Origin: Emiliania huxleyi CCMP1516
Taxonomy: Eukaryota; Haptophyta; Isochrysidales; Noelaerhabdaceae
Assembly: GCF_000372725.1 (NCBI RefSeq)
Contig: NW_005198091.1
Coordinates: 62,001 to 126,000, forward strand
Reading direction: 5' to 3'
Length of the DNA stretch: 64,000 nucleotides
In this document: one piece after another, positions 19,429 through 29,158 of the stretch
How the letters are laid out: every line of letters starts with the position of its first letter
How positions within the stretch are numbered: the stretch's first letter is position 1
Translations under genes and position numbers: made by a program
Notes under the pieces: generated by a model
What the model was told of the DNA's origin: nothing
Databases searched by the model: none
Seen by the model: only the letters and a program-made list of their open reading frames with translations

Positions 19429-21372
19429 TCACTTCATAATGCGCGCAAGCTCAGAGAACGTACCGAGCCGAGCGTCGGGCGGGACGGCTGCACCCCGTCC
19501 CCGCCCGCGCCCCCGCCCTCCCGGCCCCGGAGCCTCTTGAGCCACCTCCTGCGAAGCTCGCCCGCGGCCGCGGCCGCGGCCGCCGCCACCTCGCCCGCTC
19601 TGCCCGGCCTGCGCGACCGTCTCTGGCAGTGGACGCGGGACGCTGGAGAGGCACCCGCCCACGCTCCCTCCCTGGGCGAGGAGCGCAGCGGCGGCGGGCG
19701 TGGCGGAGAGCTTCTGATACACGGCGAAGCTCGCCCACGCGTCCAGAGCCGCGTACTCCACCTGCTCCGGCGAGAGGACCGCCGCCTCCCAGTCGGAGCA
19801 GCGCAGCGTGTCGCGCTTGTCGAGCTGCCTGCTCAGCAGCCGAGAGGTCAGCTCGGCGAGGCTCCAGCCCCGCTCCTCGTTGGGCAGCGCTTTAGCAGCC
19901 AGCGCCGCGAGGTCGAGGAGAGCGGCACACCGCACGCCGTAGTCCTTTTGCAGCTTGAGCGCGTCGTTGCGCACGCCGACGCCAACCTTGAGGACGTCTC
20001 CGTCCTCGAGGAGGGCGACGAGGGCAGGCGGCAGCCTGCTGGACTGCGGTGGCAGCAGGGCCTTGGCGGCGGGCTCGCTGCAGGCAGAGCAGGCGGCGGA
20101 GGAGGTGGCGGCGGTAGACGCGGCGGCGATGGCGGGTGGGCGGAAGTGGCTCACGTGGAAGACGTAAGTCTGCACCGCGGTCGCCAGCTGGAGGGTTGCG
20201 ATGCGGCGGGGAGCAGCGCCGAGGACGTACTCCACTCTCCACTCGACGTCCAAGCCGACCGCGCGGAGCCCGCCAGCGCCGCGGAGCTCGGAAGCGATCG
20301 CGTCCGCCTCCTCCGCGTGCCGCGTGTACGTCACGCCGACCGGGAGACGGAGGAGAGTCAGCGCGCCGCCGCCGCCGCCGCCGCCGCTGCTGCCGCCGCC
20401 ACTGCCACCGCCGACCGCGCCTCGGCCAAAGCCAAGCCTCGGCACCTTTCGCCGTTTCCGCGCCGCCTCCACTGGCTGTGCGCTGGTCGTGGCGCCGGCG
20501 GGCGGCGCTAACAGCTGTGGCTGTGGCGCTAGCGATGCTGGCGGTGCCGGCAGAGGCGGTGGCGGCAGGGGCGGCGGCTGTAGCGGTGGCGGCGGCGCCG
20601 CTCGCTGAGTCTGCGCAAAGTCGTCTGGCTGCAGCCCGTCGAGGTGCTCGCTCAGCTCTCGCCGCAGCGACTCCACCTTGAGCTGCAGCTGCTCGACGCG
20701 CGCGCCGAGCGGTGTGACTGCGGAGGCGGCGTGCACAGGGGGCGCGCTGTCGCACGCCGCTGTGGCAGCCGCGCGGCGCTGCATCTCTTCGTCGGCCTGT
20801 GCAACTGCCGCAATGCACGCAGCGTCAAAGTCCTCCTCCTCCGCCCGCCCTGCCTGCGCCTCGCCCTGCACCCGCTGCTGGTGCTGCTGGTGCTGGTGCT
20901 GCTGCTGGTGCTGCTGCTGCTGGGCGGGCGAGGGCTGCTGGGCGGGCGAGGGCTGCTGGGTCGTCCACTCGTCGACCCACACGAAGAGGTGCTCGCACTG
21001 CCCCGGGCCGCGGCCGCCGGCGTTGCAGCGATAGAACGAGCGGCCCTGGTTGGGGCCGGGCTTGCGCACCCGGAACTCAACGACCTGGGAGTTTGGGTGG
21101 CGCGAGCACACAGGCATTCGCAGCGCGAGCGGGGCGCGCGAGGATGACGCGGAACCTGTGTGTGGCGATGCGAGCTGAGGCGGCGGCTGGGCGGGAGCTC
21201 CGCCGCCGAATCGCGGTAGCGGCGGCGCTGCAGGAGGAAGCGGCGGCGGTGGCGGTGGCCGCGGCGGTTGCGGCGGTGGCTGCAGCGGCGGCGGTGGCTG
21301 CAGCGGCGGCGCAGTGTTCTCGTCCAGCCAACTCAAAAGCGCGTCGACGCCCTCCCAGCCCGCGCGGGACAT
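19429..21372 (-). CDS. WRN-like 3'-5' exonuclease with GRF zinc finger
   Basis: A DEDDy-family exonuclease of 647 residues, uninterrupted. A GRF-type zinc finger (about residues 89-136: CSRHP..., FYRCN, GQCEHLFVW) probably binds single-stranded nucleic acid. Gln/His- and Pro-rich linkers and a short leucine-zipper-like helix (VEQLQLKVESLRRELSEHL) follow. The exonuclease starts near residue 375 with Exo I (VGLDVEW), Exo II (LKVGVGVRNDALKLQ) and Exo III (YAALDAWASFAVYQKL). Gly/Arg (RGRGRGR) patches near the C-terminus resemble RGG RNA-binding motifs. No helicase follows, so it is a stand-alone nuclease, as in plant WEX. Role in DNA repair or RNA processing is inferred. Confidence 0.88.
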   Translation of the reverse strand: MSRAGWEGVDALLSWLDENTAPPLQPPPPLQPPPQPPRPPPPPPLPPAAPPLPRFGGGAPAQPPPQLASPHTGSASSSRAPLALRMPVCSRHPNSQVVEFRVRKPGPNQGRSFYRCNAGGRGPGQCEHLFVWVDEWTTQQPSPAQQPSPAQQQQHQQQHQHQQHQQRVQGEAQAGRAEEEDFDAACIAAVAQADEEMQRRAAATAACDSAPPVHAASAVTPLGARVEQLQLKVESLRRELSEHLDGLQPDDFAQTQRAAPPPPLQPPPLPPPPLPAPPASLAPQPQLLAPPAGATTSAQPVEAARKRRKVPRLGFGRGAVGGGSGGGSSGGGGGGGALTLLRLPVGVTYTRHAEEADAIASELRGAGGLRAVGLDVEWRVEYVLGAAPRRIATLQLATAVQTYVFHVSHFRPPAIAAASTAATSSAACSACSEPAAKALLPPQSSRLPPALVALLEDGDVLKVGVGVRNDALKLQKDYGVRCAALLDLAALAAKALPNEERGWSLAELTSRLLSRQLDKRDTLRCSDWEAAVLSPEQVEYAALDAWASFAVYQKLSATPAAAALLAQGGSVGGCLSSVPRPLPETVAQAGQSGRGGGGRGRGRGRASQEVAQEAPGPGGRGRGRGRGAAVPPDARLGTFSELARIMK

Positions 21373-22211
21373 CGGGCCTCTACCTGCCCACGGCAGCTAC
21401 GGGAGAGGCAGCAGTGAGCTAGATCGGTCCCCGGCCGGCCGCTACACAACGGACTGTTCACGGCTCTGTCGCTGCCCCACCCCCCGGGGGCTGTCGCGGC
21501 GAGCGCGCGGCAGGTGGAGGCGCGCGCGAGAGAGCAGAGGCGTGGTTAGCAGAGGGATCGACAGAGCTCATCGAACAGGGAGGGCCAGGGGATAGCTTGC
21601 GTTTTGGCAGGCAGCTGCCTGGATCGATCAGGCAGGCTATTTTGGTTTTTGCAGCAACGCCTGCCCCAAGGCGCGGGCGCACACTCACAAAACGGTGCCC
21701 CGCCTCTCACACCGGGCAGCACCGGGGCAAAGCTAAGGCCTCTGTGTGACCGGTCCCGGCCCGGAGACGGAGAGATTTCCCACTGTTTGGAACGTTCTTC
21801 ACTTCGCTCCGGCGAAGCCACGAGACCAGCCGCTCGAGTCTGACCCACTGTCGGGGCATCAACGCTGGACCATGCTGCGCAAGTCCCGATCGCCCTGTCC
21901 AAAACAGCCCGCGGCTGGCGACCCTGCGCTGTCGGTCGCCCCAGATTGACTGCAGAGGTGAGATCGTCGCCGCGCGTGGCGCAGCGCGAGCCGTCAACGG
22001 AAGGCCGCATCAAGGCCCAGAGCGCGCATGGAACCCCCTCGTCGCCGCGACCAACGGTACTGACGCCCCCTCGTCACCGCGGCCAGCGGCAGCGCCCTCC
22101 GAGCCGACGTGGCGCCCGCGAGACCGTCAACACACTCCCAAAGTCGCGCCGAGCGACGCCCATTCTCCGCCCTGACGCTGGTCCGGCCGGCGTGATCTGT
22201 GTCGGCATCGC
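21373..22211. other. Intergenic, no gene recognised
   Basis: Several open frames of about 100-155 codons on both strands lack domains and have mixed composition. A diverged direct repeat of about 25 bases (ccccctcgtc..ccgcg) lies at 22030-22085. It is probably the divergent or upstream space of the flanking minus-strand genes. Confidence 0.45.
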
Positions 22212-22628
22212 TCAGGCGATCGCAGGCGACTCGCACAGGGCTTTGAGAAACTCCGCGGCCTCCTTCTTGTATTCGGCGAGTTCGTCCTCGATGCGGAGTT
22301 TCTCGGCACGAATCGCGAAGAGGTGCCCCTCCTTCTCGTCCAAGATGCGGGCCCATTCGATGTACGCCTGTTGCACGAGCGACTGGCACGGCAGCAGAGC
22401 GTACTGCGCTTCCCAGGCCTCGTCTGCCGCCTGAACGGCGGCGGTCATCGACTCGGTGAACTGTCCCATCGTCTGCGCCGTCTCCTCGCTGTGCATCGGT
22501 GCGTCAGTTGCGTCGACGAGGCCTTGGTCATCGGCGAACGCGTCGTTCGCATGCGGCGAGTCCAGCGGGGACGCGAAGCACGGCGCTGCGACCTCGGGCG
22601 GGGCGTCAACGGGCGAGCAGCTGGACAT
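22212..22628 (-). CDS. Small acidic coiled-coil protein, hypothetical
   Basis: Family not recognised. ATG 22628 gives 138 residues starting MSSCSPVDAPPEVA; the frame is open upstream, but that part is less coding-like. The first half is acidic and disordered (DDQGLVDATDAPMHSEE). The second half is a long amphipathic helix with heptad character (RILDEKEGHLFAIRAEKLRI, then DELAEYKKEAAEFLKALC). It ends at SPAIA. It could be a structural or adaptor subunit. No targeting signal is seen. Confidence 0.55.
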   Translation of the reverse strand: MSSCSPVDAPPEVAAPCFASPLDSPHANDAFADDQGLVDATDAPMHSEETAQTMGQFTESMTAAVQAADEAWEAQYALLPCQSLVQQAYIEWARILDEKEGHLFAIRAEKLRIEDELAEYKKEAAEFLKALCESPAIA

Positions 22629-22825
22629 GGTTCGCGGGCAATGGATGTGGAGACACAGAGCGGCGCCGTGAAAAAAAAAGGCTAAGCTCGTACAGAGACG
22701 CGCAGCCGTTCGATGCTGGGGGGCTTTGTCCCTTTCTCCCCCGCCCTGGAATCGAGACATCTTTCTTTCTTCTTTACGCGCGACGCTCCCTCCCCAAAGG
22801 CCTCTCGCTCACTCGCCGACCCCCC

Positions 22826-24221
22826 TCACGGCTCCACCAGGTTTTGCTTCAGACTCGGGTTCTTGACCGACATGCGTGACGTGCGGAACGCCGTCGGCCC
22901 CATCAGGGACAGGCGGACGGAGGCCTCCATGTCCAGGATGGGGTGCTCCGTCGCTCGTGGCCCGCCCGGCAGCTGTATCGTCCCGTTGTAGACCGCCATG
23001 CCCAGCAGTAGCAGCCCAAAGCCCCCGAGCTGCACAAAGCTGGCGGCACCCTTCCACGCCTCGCCGTACGCGCCCGCCGTCACTTCATAAAAGAGGAAGA
23101 GCTGCACCGCCCAGGTTAGCGCTGGCCGCGCGTTGCTCAGGATGGCCCCCCAAACCGACGAGAGCTTCTGTGACGCCACCGCGCGAGAGTTCGTGAGGCG
23201 CGGGCCGGCCGGGGCCGGACAGGGGTTGGGCCTCTCTGCGCGCCTGCATGACGATCAGCATGCTCGCGTTCAAAGTAAGGACGAGCACGCTGTTGAACAG
23301 CTCCAAGGGGGTCAGTGATGGGGTAAGTGGCGGGGCGAGTGGGTGAACGAGACTCGAGAGCGGCCGGCGCCTGTAGATGCCCAGCAGAAGCTGGATGAAG
23401 GGGGAGCGGGAGAACTTGTGCCACGTATTGTAAAAGTCCTCGAAGCGGCCGTGGTCGTCTCCAGGGAGATGGTAGTACGCCGGGTACACGACACAGAGCG
23501 TCAGGACGACGCCTGCGAGCCCCATGCAGCCGCACAGCACCAGAGGCGGCGTGTCGAGCTCGGACATCAGCTTCTCTTGGACGACAAACTGAAAGCTGGC
23601 GACAAAGGTGGATAAAAAGGCGAGCACCACTCCCAGTAGGGCTGTCTGCGTCCCACCTGCACTGGTGTTGTCAGATGTGACGATCCCAACCACGCCGACA
23701 ATGAGGACTGCGCAACTGATGAGACCGATCCCCACCCAGTTTGCGCTCGAAAGCCTATCCTTGAGTACAAAATGCTTCTGGATCGCGACGAAGATTGTGA
23801 CGGAGCCTCGCAGAAGCGAGTTTGTCGACAGGGGGAGGAATTGGACTGTGAGCGTTCCCAAGGCGGTTGTTATGAGGTCAAAGACGGTTGGAACGCCGAG
23901 CATGAGCACCCGCTTCGGTGTTAATCCGGTGCTCTCCTTGTTGACAAACACGTGGATCGGCAGAGCAAGGCTCATCGAACAGAACATGAAGAGGAGAGTC
24001 AGCGCCTTTGGCGTAAAGGGCTCAATCTCGCCCGTGCGCCCCTCAACCTTGAGCTGGAAGAGAGTTTTCTGTGTGACTTGGATGCCGACACCTGCAACCA
24101 TCGCGAGCAGGAAGAAGAATGCCGCGCTCGGGCTGCATGCCTCCTCACCCTTGCCGGAACCCATTCGCACGGAGGCTTTGCGCGCGTCCCCGACTTTCGT
24201 GGATCGTGTGCCCGCGCTCAT
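22826..24221 (-). CDS. SLC35F6-like drug/metabolite-superfamily transporter
   Basis: A multi-pass membrane transporter of 412 residues; exons 24221-23371, 23289-23244 and 23167-22826. About ten hydrophobic helices are visible, starting AAFFFLLAMVAGVGIQV. The arrangement of GVPTVFDLITTALGTL, LRGSVTIFVAI, FQFVVQEKLM and LLLGMAVYNG follows human SLC35F6-type proteins (EamA/NST fold). Both introns use GC donors: GGCATCTACAG|gcgccg...caacag|C gives LLLGIYSVLVL, and CAG|gcgcgc...tcacag|AAG gives VMQKLSSVWGAI. The tail NPSLKQNLVEP is cytosolic. Substrate cannot be read from sequence. It is divergent from the endoglycoceramidase gene with 115 bases between the starts, so a shared promoter is possible. 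Confidence 0.8.
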
Positions 24222-24336
24222 TCATTGCGCGCCGCGTGGTTGACAGCTGCTTCGCGCGCGTGCTGCTACTGCTGCGGCTGGAGCGCGGGCTCTCTAGCGC
24301 GGACTAATCTCGTGCGCAGACGGACCGCTGTCGATC

Positions 24337-25932
24337 ATGCAACTAACTCCCGCGCCCGCACGCATACACCTCCTGCTGCTGGGGCTCGGACTGGTGGTGC
24401 AGAGATACGTCCTCGCGGAGGCGCCCGGCCTGCCTCGCGTTCGTGTTGACCCTGCCACCCACTTCTTCGTCGACACCAGCGATCGCGTCCGCGTATTCCA
24501 CGGCGTAAACGTCGTCGAGAAGCTGCCCCCATTCCTCCCTGTTTCAACGGGGTTCGACGCTCGGAACTCGCTCTCCGAAGCAGACATCCTCAACCTCAGC
24601 TCGTGGGGGCTAAACGCGGTCCGTCTTGGTGTGCTCTGGGCGGGTGTGATGCCACAGGAAGGCTGGGTCAACGCGACTTACCTCCGCACCGCGCGATCAT
24701 TCGTTCGAGCTCTCGCGGCCAGAGGGATTTACACCCTCGTCGACATGCACCAGGACTCAATGGGCGCGCGTTACTGCGGCGAGGGCTTCCCGGAGTGGGC
24801 AGTGCAAAAGGCGCTCAGGCTGAGCGGGATGAACGTAAGCGCAGCGAACAGATTTCCAAAGCCGTTTCACTGGGACATGCGTGTCGACCCGAGTGGACTT
24901 CCGTCTCGTGAGGCCTGCAGCGCGCACGATTTCTTACTTTACTACGGGACCACCGAAGCAAGCGCAGCGCGCGAAGCATTCTTCAAAGACATGCACGCTG
25001 ACTTTGCTGCTCATTGGGCCGCCGTAGCCAGCGCCCTGAGAGACGAGACGTCGGTGCTCGGCTACGAGCTCTTCAACGAGCCATTTAGCAGGTCGCCCGG
25101 GGCATCTGATCGTCGCAAGCTGCTCCCGCTCTACCAGGCCGCGCACGAGGCGATACGTGCGCACGACCAGCGTGCGATTGTCTTTTTCGAGCCGCATGTG
25201 CTCAACGGCCAGTTTGGCCTGGCGAGTGACTTCCCGCACGGTGGGCCCGGCGGGGAGCTGTACAATGATCGGCAGGCGTTTGCCTATCACATCTACTGCC
25301 AGAACGGGACATCTACTGCGGTGGGCCTGGCACTCTGCAATGTTGCACTTCGCACCGCGTGGGGATCGTTCCGCGCCAACAATGCGCGCCTCGGCGGTGG
25401 CCGTATGCTCACCGAGTTTGGCGCCGTTTCGGATTCACCTCACGCGCTCCGTGTTCTGCGCAAGAGCTTGGACCTGGCGGACGCTCACATGCAGAGTTGG
25501 ACCTACTGGTCCTTCAAGCCGTATGACGACATCACGACGAATGCCAGCCCGCTCAGCGAGGGGCTCTACTATAGGAACGGGACCCTGCAGCGCCAGAAGC
25601 TCGCTGAGCTCTCGCGCCCATACGCCCCTCTCATCTCCGGCAAGCCCATCGCGTGGCACTACGACGCAGACTCTCTTGCCTTTACGCTGAGATACGTGTG
25701 CGGCTCGTCAGCAGCGCCGACGGTGATCTTTGCTCACAAAGCGTTCCACTTCCCGCACGGCGTGTGTATCAGCATCTCACCTTCCGAAGCCGCGCGCTGG
25801 GAGCAGCCTTCCGAGAATGTCGTCGAAGTCTGGCACCAGTCGTCATCAGCTGGGGCCGAGGTTGAGGTGGCCGTGTCTCAGCGAGCCGCGGCGTCCTCCT
25901 GTTTAGTAGCGCCCACACCAAGTTTATACTGA
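24337..25932 (+). CDS. Endoglycoceramidase-like glycoside hydrolase (GH5), secreted
   Basis: Predicted to cleave the bond between oligosaccharide and ceramide in glycosphingolipids. A single exon of 531 residues with a clear signal peptide (HLLLLGLGLVVQRYVLAEA). The GH5 barrel opens with VFHGVNVVEKLPPF, the EGCase counterpart of the substrate-side loop. TLVDMHQDSMGARYCGEGFP follows. The acid/base Glu is residue 248 in YELFNEPF and the nucleophile Glu residue 360 in MLTEFGA. QSWTYWSFKPYDD and a C-terminal beta domain complete the family layout. N-glycosylation sequons (NAT, NVS, NGT) suit secretion. The specific family is well supported by order and spacing; true substrate is inference. No introns, unlike most neighbours. 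Confidence 0.87.
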   Translation: MQLTPAPARIHLLLLGLGLVVQRYVLAEAPGLPRVRVDPATHFFVDTSDRVRVFHGVNVVEKLPPFLPVSTGFDARNSLSEADILNLSSWGLNAVRLGVLWAGVMPQEGWVNATYLRTARSFVRALAARGIYTLVDMHQDSMGARYCGEGFPEWAVQKALRLSGMNVSAANRFPKPFHWDMRVDPSGLPSREACSAHDFLLYYGTTEASAAREAFFKDMHADFAAHWAAVASALRDETSVLGYELFNEPFSRSPGASDRRKLLPLYQAAHEAIRAHDQRAIVFFEPHVLNGQFGLASDFPHGGPGGELYNDRQAFAYHIYCQNGTSTAVGLALCNVALRTAWGSFRANNARLGGGRMLTEFGAVSDSPHALRVLRKSLDLADAHMQSWTYWSFKPYDDITTNASPLSEGLYYRNGTLQRQKLAELSRPYAPLISGKPIAWHYDADSLAFTLRYVCGSSAAPTVIFAHKAFHFPHGVCISISPSEAARWEQPSENVVEVWHQSSSAGAEVEVAVSQRAAASSCLVAPTPSLY

Positions 25933-26522
25933 GTAGTTCAGTGCACCTTACTGCGCGACGCACTCTCTCCCGATCAAGGGCCGCGGGGGGGGGGAGCCCT
26001 AGTGCGGACGTTTTTTTTGCGGTATCTTGATGTATCTCTGCAATATCTGACCGTATCTCCCCGTATCTCCTTGCATCTCATCGCATCTCCCTCGAGCATC
26101 TCCCCGTATCTCCCCGTATCTGCCCGTTTCTGCCCGTATCCGCCCGTATCTCGTATCTCCCGGTATCTCCCGGTATCTCCCGGCATCTAACGGTATCTCC
26201 CGGTATCCCGCCATATCCCGCCATATCCCGCCGCGGATACCGCGAAAAAAACCGTCCACACCAGGGATGGGGGGGGGCGGTGCGGCGCGGGCCGGCGGGG
26301 CGCGCGCGTATGGCTATGGGCGCGCCGCGCCGGAGGCAGAGAGAGAGAGTGTGTGTGTGCTCCTCGGCCCGCGGTGCGGATCACCCATGCATGCCGCGCG
26401 CGCGTTTACAGTTTTCGTGGCCAGTCAGGCCTGTCCGGCGTGCAGGACACACTATACAAAATCTCATGCACTCAAAAGTAAACGCCCTTGGCCACAACTG
26501 GGGTCGCGTGGTGTCATTTTGG
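25933..26522. other. Intergenic with minisatellite and microsatellites
   Basis: Besides the minisatellite at 26020-26240, it holds poly-G near 25984 and 26268 and a (GA)n(TG)n tract at 26337-26362. No gene is seen. Confidence 0.6.
26020..26240. repeat. Minisatellite of CCCGTATCTC-type units
   Basis: About 20 imperfect tandem copies of a 10-base unit (cccgtatctc, with cccggtatct, cgcatctc and ccatatcccg variants). The array keeps an open frame on both strands, producing repetitive peptides with no biological meaning. Confidence 0.85.
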
Positions 26523-27424
26523 TCAGCCGGGTGCCAAGTTCTGAGGCTGCGTTTGGTTGCTGCTGGCTGGGTCGCTGCCCGCCTCCTCCTCGCTGTCGCT
26601 TTCGCCATACGCGACCAGCGAGACCGCAGCCGATTCAGGCGCGCGCGCTGGCGTTGCGTTTGAGGGCTCGCCCTCGGGCGGCGCCGGATCACGCACGGTG
26701 CTGTCGTCGATGGCAGCGGAGGCGGCGGGCCGCTTGCCCGGCCTGAGATGGCTAGGCAGCTGCGTTTTTGCAATCGCCTTTGCGGGCGGCAGTCGCGCCG
26801 GAGGCAAGCGAGGCGCCGCCCGGCGCGCCGCCTGGAACCTGCGCTTGTCCTGCTCGGCGACTCGGCTCTTGTCGGGCACGCACGACGAGCCCGCCGGTGG
26901 GCCTGGGAAGCGGATGAAGGGCACGCGCGGCGGCATATATGTGTGTGTATATGCACTGCTTGACAAGGGCGACTGGAAGAAAAAGAAAGTATACTCGCAT
27001 GTGAAGGAGAAAAGACTAGGAAACCCTCCCTTGGGTTGTGTGTTTTCTTTCTTTCTTTCTTTAAGACTAGCACTTGTTGTGTGTTGTGTGTTGTGGTGGT
27101 GTGCGGTGTGCGGTGTGTGTGTGTGTGTTGTGCGTTGTGTGTTGCGTGTTGTGCGGCGGGCGGTGGGCGCAATGCGGGTGTGGGGGGGGGCCGCTCGGCC
27201 GCCGAAGCGGTCAGGCCGAGCAGCCCCTTGATCAGCGGCTGCGCCAGCTGCTCTGCCAGATCCCTGCCAGTACCAGCATTCATGATCTTGACGGTGAATG
27301 AAGCGGCGCTTCCAGCAATCGACATCTGGGTACACACGACCATCTGACCTTGCGCGACCTCATCGTTGAGCGCTCGAGGAGCCGCAAGCACGAACCTGCT
27401 CAGAAGGTTGTTGAAATCGACCAT
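26523..27424 (-). CDS. Hypothetical nuclear-type protein, two exons
   Basis: No family recognised. Proposed exons 27424-27209 and 26972-26523, 221 residues. Exon 1 reads MVDFNNLLSRFVLAAPRALN and VAQGQMVVCTQMSIAGSAAS, ending LIKGLLGLT. Exon 2 contains RVPFIRFPGPPAGSSCVPDK, a basic stretch and an acidic end (SLVAYGESDSEEEAG), a style common in nuclear proteins. The acceptor ttctttttcttccag is strong; the donor proposed (ACC|gcttcg) is of the GC type and less certain. The intron holds a (TG)n tract and a minus-strand copy of the dispersed AAAG/GGGAGGG repeat (about 27015-27066). The C-terminal exon is firmer than the join. Confidence 0.5.
27015..27066 (-). repeat. Dispersed AAAG/GGGAGGG repeat copy inside an intron
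   Basis: On the minus strand it reads AAAGAAAGAAAGAAAGAAAA, then cacacaacccaagggaggg, like the copies at 5.4-5.7, 39.5, 52.3 and 54.3 kb. It lies in sense within the intron of the 26523-27424 gene. Confidence 0.75.
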
Positions 27425-27787
27425 GGCGACTGGCGACTGAAATCAGAAACCAGAGCAGAGAGCTGGGACGAACGCGACGCACCTGCCAACGAGAAGTGCG
27501 CCGACGTCCGTTCGTTACATTTTACTGCACATGGGGAATATCACATACGGGGGCCAGAGGCAGGAGCTCGACTCGCCGCTATGAGCCCGGCCCCTCCCCT
27601 CAGCAGAGCAGGGGCGTGAAACCGTGCCGGATTTCACGCAACGTTTTGCACATGCAGGACCCTCGCACTCGTTTCACAAAGTGATGGCCCCCCGCTACGT
27701 CGCACGAGTGCAACCGGGGGCTATAAAGAAAAATTCCATTCATTTTCTTGGAGATGCTGCTCTATTTATTTAAATAGAAGCTCCAGC
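27425..27787. other. Intergenic between two minus-strand genes
   Basis: Probably the promoter and 5' UTR of the upstream gene plus the 3' UTR of the ERI1-like gene; AT-richer near 27725-27775. No gene is seen. Confidence 0.5.
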
Positions 27788-29158
27788 TCATGCAGGCATC
27801 TCCGGCGCGACGCGCGGCTGCTGCGGGGCGGCGCCGCAGCGGTTGCAGTGCGTGCGTCGGGCAAAGACGAGGTCTCCGCAGACGCTGCAGTCCCAGTCGC
27901 CGGGCCGGCGCTCCGGCCGGCCGCGCTGCTGCGGCAGCAGCTGCTGCGGCGGCAGCATCTGCGGCGGGTAGGGCGCGGGGAAGGGAGCCCAGCCACCCTG
28001 CCATCCGTACTGCGGTGGCGGGTAGAATGCGTGCGGCGGCGCAAAGGACGGCGGCGCAAAGGACGGCGGCGCAAAGGCGAGTGGCGGGTACGGCTGCGGC
28101 TGCAGGTGGGGCGCGTGGGGCGGCGGCAGCTGCCCTGCAGGCCGCGCCGCGCCGCAGCGGAAGCAGCTCTCCCGGGACGCGAAGCAGAGGGTGCCACACG
28201 CCGCGCAAGCCCAGTCGCCAGGCCGCGGCTGCGCAGGCCGCCTCGCCGGGCCAGCCGAGGCGGGCCGCGCCGCGCCGCAGCGGAAGCAGGACGCCCGAGA
28301 GGCGAAATTGGCGTGCTCGACGCACGCCTCGCACGCCCAGTCGCCCGGGCGCAGCCCCGCGCGGTGGCCTCGCAGCATCTCTCCGGCCCGGTGGGTGTGG
28401 CCGAGGTCCGCGCCGCGAGAGATGAGCCACTCGACCACGCGCGCCAGGTTCCTGCAGTCGTCGATCCCGGAGTGGGCCCGCCCCTCGGGCTCGAGGCCGA
28501 GCGCCTGCAGCATGCCGCGCAGCGAGGTGCTGCTGGCGCCAGAGTACTCGAGCGCAAAGAGCACCTTCAGGTCGCTGTACGTGCGCGAGCCAAGCCAGGC
28601 GGGCAGCGCCAGCTGCTTGCGCGCCGCCTCAATCGGCAGCTGGTCGCCGAGGTCCCAGCCGCCATGCGCGATGAGCAGCGCGCTCCCGTCTGCCAGAGCC
28701 TCCGTCAGGCCGCACGACGCCACCCACTGAAGGAAGCGCGAGACCACCTCCGCGAGTGGTGAGGCGGAGTCGACCTGCTCCTGCGTGATGCCGGTGAGGT
28801 TTGTGCAAAACGTCGACAGCGGCCGCGCCGCGCCGTCGCCGTCGGCGCCCTCTGTCGGGCGCACGTACTCGTGGAAGGTGCCACGGACGGCGCCGGTGTG
28901 CGCGTCGAGCCACAGCGCCGGGAACTCGATGATCTCGTGCAGCGCGCACTGCTGGAGGCGGCTGAGGCCGGCGTCCGACGCGTCGCACGTGCCCTCAAAG
29001 TCGAAGAGGAGGACGTGCTCGACGGTGACTGCCGCCGCCGGAGGCTGCTCGTCGGCAATCGTCAGCGCTGCGAGGTCCAGAGGTGTGGACCCTGAGTTGA
29101 ACTGGGGTTGTGCGCCGGGCCCTCCTGCTCCGCCGCAGGCGCCTGTTGATAGGTCCAT
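27788..29158 (-). CDS. ERI1-like 3'-5' exoribonuclease with three RanBP2 zinc fingers
   Basis: A DEDDh exonuclease of 456 residues, no introns. The domain begins near residue 50 with LLFDFEGTC (Exo I). It continues with PTEGADG, LTGITQEQVDSA, LIAHGGWDLGDQLP (Exo II) and HSGIDDCRNLARV (Exo III with the catalytic His). The family includes ERI1 and its relatives, which trim histone mRNA, 5.8S rRNA or small RNAs. After it come three RanBP2-type fingers, each PGDW.C..C....F..R..C.RCGAA (near 276, 313 and 430). A Pro/Phe/Tyr-rich linker separates fingers two and three. Such fingers bind single-stranded RNA. The start at 29158 (MDLSTGACGG) was preferred over an upstream Arg/Pro-rich extension. The combination suggests an RNA-guided trimming nuclease. 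Confidence 0.87.
   Translation of the reverse strand: MDLSTGACGGAGGPGAQPQFNSGSTPLDLAALTIADEQPPAAAVTVEHVLLFDFEGTCDASDAGLSRLQQCALHEIIEFPALWLDAHTGAVRGTFHEYVRPTEGADGDGAARPLSTFCTNLTGITQEQVDSASPLAEVVSRFLQWVASCGLTEALADGSALLIAHGGWDLGDQLPIEAARKQLALPAWLGSRTYSDLKVLFALEYSGASSTSLRGMLQALGLEPEGRAHSGIDDCRNLARVVEWLISRGADLGHTHRAGEMLRGHRAGLRPGDWACEACVEHANFASRASCFRCGAARPASAGPARRPAQPRPGDWACAACGTLCFASRESCFRCGAARPAGQLPPPHAPHLQPQPYPPLAFAPPSFAPPSFAPPHAFYPPPQYGWQGGWAPFPAPYPPQMLPPQQLLPQQRGRPERRPGDWDCSVCGDLVFARRTHCNRCGAAPQQPRVAPEMPA

Noticed and set aside
26020-26240. CRISPR-like array
   Set aside because: Units are about 10 bases, contiguous and without spacers, so it is a minisatellite; the genome is eukaryotic.
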